From assembly GCA_900549235.1 (NCBI GenBank), contig URNT01000010.1, positions 24,435 through 88,434 of the forward strand: a DNA stretch of 64,000 bases, in the 5' to 3' direction. This document shows, in pieces, positions 58,160 to 64,000 of the stretch. The translations under genes and the position numbers were made by a program. The notes below the pieces were generated by a model. The model searched no databases and had not been told where the DNA came from. It saw only the letters and a list, made by a program, of their open reading frames with translations. Within the stretch, counting starts at the first letter, position 1, and each line of letters begins with the position of its first letter. This DNA comes from an uncultured Clostridium sp. (GTDB lineage: Bacteria; Bacillota; Clostridia; Lachnospirales; Lachnospiraceae).

Positions 58160-60025
58160 ATGAACCGATACGGATTGATATGCAGGGCGGTGGCTGAGAA
58201 GGCGGATATCACTCAGAGAGAGCTGGCAAAGAAGCTGGATATGTCTCTGGGAACGGTAAATGGGCTGATCCGTGAGTGCCGCCAGGCCGGTTACATTTCC
58301 GGAGGAGAGGAAGGGGGAGGACTTCGTCTGGAGCCGGAGGGGGAGGCGCTCCTTGAGAGCTGTAAGGTAGACGGAGCTCTGATCATTGCGGCAGGCTTCG
58401 GCTCCCGGTTCGTGCCCCTTACCTTTGAGATGCCAAAGGGCCTTCTGGAGGTATTCGGGGAACGGATGATCGAGCGCCAGATCTGCCAGCTCCATGAGGC
58501 TGGAATCCATGATATTACCATCGCGGTTGGGTATCTGAAGGAGAAATTTGAGTACCTGATCGACAAATACGGCGTAGAGCTGATCTACAATCCGGAATAT
58601 TCTTCCAAAAACACTCTGGCCACCATTTACAGATGCCGAAAGGTCCTTAAGGGGAGAAATATGTACATCCTTTCCTCTGACAACTGGCTCCGGGAAAATA
58701 TGTACCACCGCTGGGAGTGCGGGGCCTGGTACAGCGCCTCCTTCCAGAAGGGAGACACCAGGGAATGGTGTCTGGATTTTAACAAAAAGGGCCGGATCAC
58801 GGATGTAAATGTAGGCGGCCGGGACAGCTGGGTGATGTACGGCCCGGTCTATTTTTCAAAGGAATTTGCCGGTCAGTTCCTTCCGGTGCTGGAGGCTTAT
58901 TATCAGCTTCCGGGGACGGAGCAGTTTTATTGGGAGCAGGTATATGTGGATATGCTGAAGGGGGAGGCGAAGAAGCGCCTTGAAAAGGAAGCGCCGGAGC
59001 TTCTGGAAAAGACAGAGGCGGCCTCCGGCCTCTCTGCCTCCAATTGGAGCCGGATCTCCCTTTATGCCAATACCCAGCCGGAGGATCAGGTTTATGAGTT
59101 TGAGAATCTGGAGGAGCTGCGCCAGTTTGATCCCCGCTATCAGAATCATTCGGACAACCAGGCTATGAAGCTGGTAGCTGAGGTATTTTCTGTACCAGAG
59201 GGAAAAATCCGCAACATCCGCTGTCTGAAGGCAGGGATGACCAACCAGTCCTTTTTATTTACCGTAGAAGATCAGAATTTCATCTGCCGGATCCCCGGGC
59301 CGGGCACGGAACTTCTGATCAGCCGCAGAGAGGAAAAGCAGGTGTATGATGCCATAAAGGGGCTTGGGATTACAGAGCAGCTGATCTATCTCAGCGAGGA
59401 AACGGGCTACAAAATCGCTCATTATTATGAAGGGGCCAGAGGGGCCGACCCGGAAAGCTGGGAGGATATGGCCCGGTGCATGGACATTGTGAGGCGTCTG
59501 CACCGCTCCGGTATTGAGGTGCCTCATTCCTTTGATATAAGGGAGCGGATTGGCTTTTACGAAAATCTGTGCCTGGAGCATGGCGGCATCCCCTTTGAGG
59601 ATTATCAGGATGTGAGGAGAAAAATGGAGTGGATCATGGATCAGATTGACCTGATGGGCCGTCCCTCCTGTCTTTGCCATATTGACGCAAATGTGGATAA
59701 TTTCCTTTTTCTGGAAAATGGCGGCATCCGGCTTTTGGACTGGGAGTATGCGGGAATGTGCGACCCGGTGATGGATATTTCCATGTGCGCCATTTATTCT
59801 TATTACAATGAGGAGCAGATGGAGAAGCTCTTTGAGCTTTATCTGGATGGGAAGAAGCCTGACCGGGAGGAAATCTTTGCCCTCTATGCCTACGCGGCCC
59901 TGGGCGGTTTCCTGTGGTGCCTGTGGGCCATTTACAAGGAGGCTCTGGGGCAGGAGTTTGGAGAATATACCCTTATTATGTACCGCTATGCCAAGAGATA
60001 TTACAAAAAGCTGCGGGATAAGTAA
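58160..60025 (+). CDS. HTH-LicC-LicA fusion: CTP:phosphocholine cytidylyltransferase and choline kinase
   Basis: A 621-residue three-part protein. Residues 1-62 form a MarR-like helix-turn-helix (ITQRELAKKLDMSLGTVNGL). Residues ~72-300 are a nucleotidyltransferase with GFGSRFVPLTFEMPK (79-93), as in LicC. Residues ~335-621 are a choline/ethanolamine kinase-type domain with HIDANVDN (507-514) and LLDWEYAG (D527), as in LicA. It should phosphorylate choline (or a similar amino alcohol) and activate it as CDP-choline for decorating teichoic acid or glycolipids. The next two genes encode choline-binding-repeat proteins, which supports choline. No LicB transporter or LicD transferase is in the window. 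AAAGGAG precedes the ATG. Confidence 0.88.
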   Translation: MNRYGLICRAVAEKADITQRELAKKLDMSLGTVNGLIRECRQAGYISGGEEGGGLRLEPEGEALLESCKVDGALIIAAGFGSRFVPLTFEMPKGLLEVFGERMIERQICQLHEAGIHDITIAVGYLKEKFEYLIDKYGVELIYNPEYSSKNTLATIYRCRKVLKGRNMYILSSDNWLRENMYHRWECGAWYSASFQKGDTREWCLDFNKKGRITDVNVGGRDSWVMYGPVYFSKEFAGQFLPVLEAYYQLPGTEQFYWEQVYVDMLKGEAKKRLEKEAPELLEKTEAASGLSASNWSRISLYANTQPEDQVYEFENLEELRQFDPRYQNHSDNQAMKLVAEVFSVPEGKIRNIRCLKAGMTNQSFLFTVEDQNFICRIPGPGTELLISRREEKQVYDAIKGLGITEQLIYLSEETGYKIAHYYEGARGADPESWEDMARCMDIVRRLHRSGIEVPHSFDIRERIGFYENLCLEHGGIPFEDYQDVRRKMEWIMDQIDLMGRPSCLCHIDANVDNFLFLENGGIRLLDWEYAGMCDPVMDISMCAIYSYYNEEQMEKLFELYLDGKKPDREEIFALYAYAALGGFLWCLWAIYKEALGQEFGEYTLIMYRYAKRYYKKLRDK

Positions 60026-60076
60026 GGTTTATGAAATCGTAATAAAATGTTAATCAAAATCGGGAGCCGATTATGC

Positions 60077-60082
60077 TATAAT
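60077..60082 (+). promoter_or_regulatory. Extended -10 promoter of the first choline-binding protein gene
   Basis: TGC-TATAAT (TATAAT at 60077-60082), with no clear -35. Confidence 0.55.
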
Positions 60083-60101
60083 TAAAAGTATGTAAGAAGC
60101 T

Positions 60102-60130
60102 GGGGACAGATGCGGCCGCATCCTGTCTCC
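60102..60130 (+). other. Leader hairpin before the first choline-binding protein gene
   Basis: GGGGACAG and CTGTCTCC flank the perfect palindrome ATGCGGCCGCAT. No T run follows, so it is probably a stabilising or translational element in the 5' leader. Confidence 0.5.
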
Positions 60131-60158
60131 GCCTTTACAAAGGGCAGGAGGAAGAAGC

Positions 60159-61226
60159 ATGAGATACAGGAAATACGTTGCTGCCTTGGGGGCAGCGGGA
60201 CTGATTGGCGCCATGGCGCTTGGATCCGCATTTACAGCCTATGCGGCAGACGGATGGAACAAGGTGAACGATCACTGGACCTATGTGAAAAACGGCCAGA
60301 CCTATACCGGCTGGCTGGAGACCAGCGAGGGCTGGTACTATATGGATCTTTCCACCGGACAGATGACCACCGGCTTTAAGCAGATCGACGGGAAATGGTA
60401 TTTCTTCCGTCCAGGCGGCTTGATGGCCAAGGGCTGGATTAATCCGGAGTACGGCAAGTGGTACTATATGCTGGAGGACGGCACCATGGTTACCGGCTGG
60501 CTGCGGATCGGCGACGATTATTATTTCATGCGGGGTGACGGCACTATGGGCACCGGCTGGCGTGAGATGGACGGCGCCTGGTACTATTTCCAGAGCAACG
60601 GAAAGTGCGTGGTCAATTCCTGGGCGCAGATCAAGGATAACTGGTATCTCTTTGGCACCGACGGCAAGATGATGACCGGCTGGGCTAAGGTGGACAACGA
60701 TTATTTTTACCTGAATACAGACGGACGGATGCTCATCGGCTGGCTCAGCGACAGCGAGGGAAGCCGCTACTATATGGATATGACAAACGGAAAGATGTCT
60801 GTGGGCTGGAAGCAGATCGACGGCTCCTGGTACTACTTTAACAGCAACGGCCATATGATGACCGGCTGGATCATCGTAGACGGCAAGTATTACTACCTGA
60901 ACCCGGCTGACGACGGCAAGATGATGGCCAATACCACTGCAAACATCAATGGCACCAGCTACACCTTTGATGCCAGCGGTGTATGCCAGAACGCGGGCGG
61001 TGTATCAGCCCAGACACCGAACGTATCCAACAATAATAACACTGGCAGCTCTATCGGCCATGGCGTAAGCGGCGAGAACGGAGGACCCGGCGTATCCAGC
61101 GGCTCCAGCGGCAGCGTATACAGCCCTGGAAGCTCAGACAACTCAGGCTCAAGCAGCCCTGCCAGCTCCGGCAGTTCAGACAACTCAGGTTCCTTAGAGC
61201 CGGGCCGTACAGACGGGCCAGGCTGA
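60159..61226 (+). CDS. Secreted choline-binding-repeat protein
   Basis: A 355-residue exported protein. Signal peptide 1-29 ends in TAYA. From ~31 to ~280 it consists almost entirely of about eleven tandem ~20-residue repeats of the type GWxxxxGxWYYFxxxGxMxTG, the choline-binding repeat that attaches proteins to phosphocholine-bearing envelope polymers. No catalytic domain is present. The tail is Ser/Gly/Asn-rich and contains SSIGHGVSGENGGPGVS (297-313), shared with the next protein. It follows the CDP-choline gene and has its own promoter. It may be a structural surface protein or an adhesin. Confidence 0.9.
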   Translation: MRYRKYVAALGAAGLIGAMALGSAFTAYAADGWNKVNDHWTYVKNGQTYTGWLETSEGWYYMDLSTGQMTTGFKQIDGKWYFFRPGGLMAKGWINPEYGKWYYMLEDGTMVTGWLRIGDDYYFMRGDGTMGTGWREMDGAWYYFQSNGKCVVNSWAQIKDNWYLFGTDGKMMTGWAKVDNDYFYLNTDGRMLIGWLSDSEGSRYYMDMTNGKMSVGWKQIDGSWYYFNSNGHMMTGWIIVDGKYYYLNPADDGKMMANTTANINGTSYTFDASGVCQNAGGVSAQTPNVSNNNNTGSSIGHGVSGENGGPGVSSGSSGSVYSPGSSDNSGSSSPASSGSSDNSGSLEPGRTDGPG

Positions 61227-61258
61227 TAGATGAAACAGAAGCGTACACAGAATCAATA

Positions 61259-61307
61259 TGGGGTGCCGGCGGCAGGCTTGCTGTCTGCACCCTGTTTTTC
61301 TGGAAAA
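61259..61307 (+). terminator. Terminator after the first choline-binding protein gene
   Basis: GGGTGC and GCACCC close a long stem with inner GGCAG/CTGTC pairing, followed by TGTTTTTCT. Confidence 0.75.
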
Positions 61308-61323
61308 ATTTTGAGAACACATT

Positions 61324-61356
61324 TGAGCACAAAGAGATTGCGAGAGTACACATAAA
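61324..61356 (+). repeat. Shared 33-nt leader motif, copy 2
   Basis: Thirty of 33 bases match 25281-25313; differences are at positions 14, 17 and 27 of the motif. It again lies directly before the ribosome site. Unlike copy 1, no upstream GTACTCT partner is present. Confidence 0.6.
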
Positions 61357-61372
61357 GGAAAAGGAGATTTAC

Positions 61373-63256
61373 ATGAAAGGAAATGAACATAAGAGACCAA
61401 GCAGCTACCGCCAGCGGCTCCTGCGGCGGTTTAGGGCCGCGGCTCTGGCTGGGCTTTTAGGAGCCGGCACCCTGGTTCCTGCCTTTCCGGCCCTTGCTGT
61501 GGGGCCGGGAGAGGGAGGAAATACCATTACCACCGCAGGAGGGCCGGGGGCGGCTTCAGCCGGTACAGACAGCTCCCAGACGGCAGCCCCTGCTTCCGAT
61601 ACCTCCCAGACCAACCCCAATGCCTGGAAAAAGTCAGGAGGAGTCTACCAGATGCCGGACGGCAGCTCCATTGAAAATGTACTGGCCAGAGGCATCGATG
61701 TATCCCGCTGGCAGGGAGAGATCGACTGGAGCCAGGCGGCGGCAGATGACGTGTCCTTTGTGATGCTGGGTACCCGCTCAAGAGGGGCGGTGGATCCTTA
61801 TTTCCACAGAAATATCCAGCAGGCCTCAGCTGCCGGGGTAAAGGTGGGAGTGTATATTTATTCGCTGGCTACCACTACGGACATGGCAGTCCAGGAGGCC
61901 AATTTTGTGCTGGATCTGATCCACGACTATCCTGTTTCCTACCCGGTGGCCTTTGATATGGAGGATTCCACCCAGGGAGCCCTGTCAAAGGATGAACTGG
62001 CCCAGATCGCTAATGCTTTCTGCAAAACTATATCTGATGCAGGATATTATCCAATTATATATGCCAATGATAACTGGCTTGCCAATAAGCTGGATATGAG
62101 CAAGATGGATTATCCGGTATGGGTAGCCCGCTATTCTGCAAAGCCGGCTTACCAGAACCCGGTGATGTGGCAGGCTACCAGCACCGGATCCGTCAAGGGA
62201 ATCAGCGGAAATGTGGACATTGACTTTCAGTTTCAGGATTTTTCCTCTGTGATCCCGGCTAATACATGGAGGACCATAGGCGGAAAAACCTATTATTACC
62301 AGAATTATATGAAGGTAAAAAACGGTTGGGCCCAGGATGGCAGTGACTGGTACTATATGGACAGCGACGGACTGGCGTCCAAGGGCTGGCTTACATTATC
62401 GGGAAATAAATATTATCTAAATGCAGATAATGGGAAAATGGTCACGGGCTGGCAGTCTGATAATGGTAAATGGTACTATTTTGGCGGCTCCGGCGCCATG
62501 GACACAGGCTGGATCAACCATAAGAATACCTGGTATTATTCTGACTCCGAGGGTGTGATGCAGACCGGCTGGGAGGACATAGACGGGCAGAGGTATTTCT
62601 TTGAAAGCTCCGGCGCTATGGCTACCGGCTGGACAAAGCAGGATGATAAATGGTATTACCTCAGCGGGACTGGGGCTCTTTCAAAGGGCTGGATCAATGA
62701 TAACGGCACCTGGTACTATTCCGATGCAAACGGCGTGATGCAGACCGGCTGGCTGGATGACGGCGGAGAGCGGTATTATCTGAGGGGCTCAGGCGCCATG
62801 GCGTCTGGCTGGAGAGAGATGGACGGCGCCTGGTATTACTTTGAAAGCTCCGGCCGCATGGCAAAGGGCATGATTGAGGTAAACGGCCTTCATTATTATA
62901 TGGATCCGTCCACTGGCCGTATGGCAGCTTCCGTTCAGCTTGATATAAACGGCACCGCCTATCAGGCAGACGGAAACGGTGTTCTCAGCCAGGTTCAGGA
63001 GGGACAGGCAGAAAACGGCCAGCAGGAGAGCGTCTCCCAGGGAGATTCCTCTCAGGCCGGCACCACTGTGATTACTCCGGTGGATGGAAACGGAAGCACA
63101 GGCGGCTCACAGACCGGCCCGGCTTCCGGCGGCCAGAACAGCCAGGTTTCAACAGGAAGCGCGCCGGGAAGCAATACAGGAAACAGCAACGGCGGCTCCT
63201 CTATTGGTCATGGAGTGAGCGGCGTGAACGGAGGCCCCGGCGTATCGGGGAGTTAA
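61373..63256 (+). CDS. GH25 lysozyme with choline-binding repeats
   Basis: A 627-residue secreted muramidase. A signal peptide ends near residue 42 (FPALA), then a Thr/Ser-rich linker. The GH25 domain (~103-300) shows GIDVSRWQGEIDW, catalytic-site VAFDMEDS (DxE) and GNVDIDFQF near its end. About eleven choline-binding-type repeats follow (~305-545), then a Gln/Ser/Gly-rich linker and the extreme C-terminus SSIGHGVSGVNGGPGVSGS. It probably cleaves the MurNAc-GlcNAc bond of peptidoglycan while held on phosphocholine-decorated polymers, acting as an autolysin. AAAGGAG precedes the ATG and a strong terminator follows. Confidence 0.92.
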   Translation: MKGNEHKRPSSYRQRLLRRFRAAALAGLLGAGTLVPAFPALAVGPGEGGNTITTAGGPGAASAGTDSSQTAAPASDTSQTNPNAWKKSGGVYQMPDGSSIENVLARGIDVSRWQGEIDWSQAAADDVSFVMLGTRSRGAVDPYFHRNIQQASAAGVKVGVYIYSLATTTDMAVQEANFVLDLIHDYPVSYPVAFDMEDSTQGALSKDELAQIANAFCKTISDAGYYPIIYANDNWLANKLDMSKMDYPVWVARYSAKPAYQNPVMWQATSTGSVKGISGNVDIDFQFQDFSSVIPANTWRTIGGKTYYYQNYMKVKNGWAQDGSDWYYMDSDGLASKGWLTLSGNKYYLNADNGKMVTGWQSDNGKWYYFGGSGAMDTGWINHKNTWYYSDSEGVMQTGWEDIDGQRYFFESSGAMATGWTKQDDKWYYLSGTGALSKGWINDNGTWYYSDANGVMQTGWLDDGGERYYLRGSGAMASGWREMDGAWYYFESSGRMAKGMIEVNGLHYYMDPSTGRMAASVQLDINGTAYQADGNGVLSQVQEGQAENGQQESVSQGDSSQAGTTVITPVDGNGSTGGSQTGPASGGQNSQVSTGSAPGSNTGNSNGGSSIGHGVSGVNGGPGVSGS

Positions 63257-63270
63257 GTTACATTAAAAAA

Positions 63271-63322
63271 GGGCTGCTGCCCGGAGGATTGATAGAATCA
63301 CCTTCCGGGCAGCAGCCCTGTC
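63271..63322. terminator. Bidirectional terminator between lysozyme and thioredoxin genes
   Basis: A 16-base perfect stem AGGGCTGCTGCCCGGA / TCCGGGCAGCAGCCCT between convergent genes, with A's on the left and T-rich sequence on the right. Confidence 0.9.
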
Positions 63323-63325
63323 TCT

Positions 63326-63643
63326 TTATTTTAAATTCTGAATCTGCGCCTCTATATCTGCCGGTGAAACCAGTCCTGAGGAACGGGAAAGCACTGTGCC
63401 TGCCTTCATGTACAGCAGGGTGGGAACGCTCATAATATTGAACCGGAAAGCCAGATCACTTTCTTCATCCACGTCTACTTTATAAAAATGCACTTCCGGA
63501 TGAGCCTCAGCCATCTTCTCCACCACAGGAGCCAGCATCTTGCAGGGACCGCACCAGGTTGCAAAAAAATCCACGATCACCAGATCATCCCCCACATTCA
63601 CTGCCTGCTCAAATTCATTCTTCGATAAATGATTCACTGCCAT
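63326..63643 (-). CDS. trxA: Thioredoxin
   Basis: A 105-residue thioredoxin with the active-site dithiol WCGPCK (C31, C34), the buried Asp (VIVDFFATW) and the cis-Pro (MSVPTLLYM). It reduces protein disulfides in the cytoplasm and is recharged by thioredoxin reductase, which is not in the window. AAAGGAGG lies ten bases before the ATG. It stands alone with its own upstream region. Confidence 0.95.
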   Translation of the reverse strand: MAVNHLSKNEFEQAVNVGDDLVIVDFFATWCGPCKMLAPVVEKMAEAHPEVHFYKVDVDEESDLAFRFNIMSVPTLLYMKAGTVLSRSSGLVSPADIEAQIQNLK

Positions 63644-63720
63644 ATGAAAATCCTCCTTTATGATTGCTGTTTGGCGTATTGATTTTGCGTTAGTATTTCT
63701 TTAAGTTATTAATAGGATAC

Positions 63721-63744
63721 CACATATTTCAAAAAAGATATGTG
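63721..63744. promoter_or_regulatory. Inverted repeat upstream of trxA
   Basis: CACATAT-N10-ATATGTG, a perfect 7-base inverted repeat within an A+T-rich stretch 78 bases upstream of trxA, next to a TTGAAA -35-like element on the minus strand. A regulator site is possible. Confidence 0.4.
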
Positions 63745-63860
63745 ATAAAGGTCACGGTTTTTATAGAAATGGGTAATGGGTTGGGTGGTATTTATTAGAA
63801 ATACTTATTTGCCTGATGTTGTATATATTTAACAAAAGGTTCAAATACGTTTTGGGCAGA

Positions 63861-63902
63861 CAGGGATGTTCTTAGACTTTTGGCAGGACATCCCTGCCTT
63901 TT
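63861..63902 (+). terminator. Terminator-like hairpin without a recognised gene
   Basis: CAGGGATGT (63861-63869) pairs with ACATCCCTG (63888-63896), followed by CCTTTTTA. It could end a short transcript or serve leftward-facing genes only weakly. Confidence 0.65.
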
Positions 63903-63949
63903 TATGATGACGCGGCTGAAAATGGGGATTTAAGGATTGATTTCTCCCC

Positions 63950-63978
63950 TTGCATTCTCCCTCCCGCCCTGCTATAAT
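63950..63978 (+). promoter_or_regulatory. Promoter for a gene beyond the right edge
   Basis: -35 TTGCAT (63950-63955), 17-base spacer, -10 TATAAT (63973-63978). Confidence 0.7.
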
Positions 63979-64000
63979 AAATTCAGCAAACAGGTCAGCA

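Larger units (their letters stand above)
63644..64000. other. trxA upstream region and right window edge
   Basis: These 357 bases hold the trxA upstream inverted repeat (63721-63744), a terminator-like hairpin (63861-63900) with no recognised gene before it, and a strong rightward promoter (63950-63978) for a gene outside the window. No coding sequence is supported. Confidence 0.6.

Noticed and set aside
60240..62900. Possible DNA-level tandem repeats or CRISPR-like array
   Set aside because: The periodicity (~60 bases) comes from choline-binding protein repeats; the DNA units diverge and remain in frame, with no spacers.
1..64000. rRNA, tRNA, CRISPR array, prophage or complete insertion sequence
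   Set aside because: None was recognised on either strand; only the two non-coding MITE-like elements and the small island around 10400-13460 suggest mobility.

Overview
The window looks like a chromosomal segment of an anaerobic Clostridia bacterium of the Lachnospiraceae type (Bacillota). The basis is inference from content: strong AGGAGG ribosome sites and TTGACA/TATAAT promoters throughout, a type III glutamine synthetase, a GPH-family glycoside symporter, a YesM/YesN two-component pair, VanW and DUF3100 proteins, and choline-binding-repeat surface proteins. No rRNA, tRNA, CRISPR array or intact insertion sequence was seen. Gene order is mostly tight operons on the plus strand.

Layout. 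1-4400: end of a PAP2 phosphatase, a MATE exporter and a YesM/YesN pair (minus). 4600-10370: the operon that pair probably controls: sugar-binding lipoprotein, two permeases, an SGNH esterase and a GH43 xylosidase, i.e. uptake and trimming of (acetylated) xylo-oligosaccharides. 10400-13460: an A+T-richer accessory island with a small-RNA gene, an orphan immunity-like protein, and an AAA ATPase whose TOPRIM-type partner is a wreck. 13475-17760: a Crp/Fnr regulator divergent from DUF3100 membrane protein, second membrane protein, amidohydrolase and TauE/SafE. 17867-24400: housekeeping genes (M18 peptidase, FKBP lipoprotein, xpt, HAD phosphatase, exported phosphoesterase). 24480-28950: a second copy of the small-RNA gene, then an autoregulated MarR gene with a heterodimeric ABC exporter. 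29197-37486: oligopeptide importer operon followed by a membrane-anchored M3 peptidase. 37495-41540: VanW protein, a DUF3810-like protein and an AraC regulator (minus). 41713-47670: GH2, GPH symporter and GH3, a beta-glycoside utilisation operon. 47990-55690: DUF6483-like protein, Suv3-like helicase, uracil permease, feoA and sfsA separated by two MITE-like elements, thrC and fba. 55895-63643: glnN, a fused HTH-cytidylyltransferase-choline kinase, two choline-binding-repeat proteins (one a GH25 lysozyme) and thioredoxin.

The signals most worth following are: (i) two copies, 14 kb apart and on opposite strands, of a ~100-nt RNA gene with conserved promoter, 5' hairpin and terminator but a divergent middle; (ii) a phosphocholine module in which one gene carries an HTH, a LicC-like and a LicA-like domain, has an inverted repeat over its own promoter, and lies beside two choline-binding proteins sharing an unrecognised C-terminal motif SSIGHGVSGxNGGPGVS; (iii) two palindromic MITE-like elements whose ends supply the stop codons of three neighbouring genes; (iv) a 33-nt leader motif shared by two unrelated genes; (v) the DUF3100 operon, whose substrate is unknown.

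Starts were reassigned wherever a Shine-Dalgarno sequence sat at a better distance from an internal start; each such choice is stated in its entry. Family assignments come from reading motifs and domain order, not from searches.
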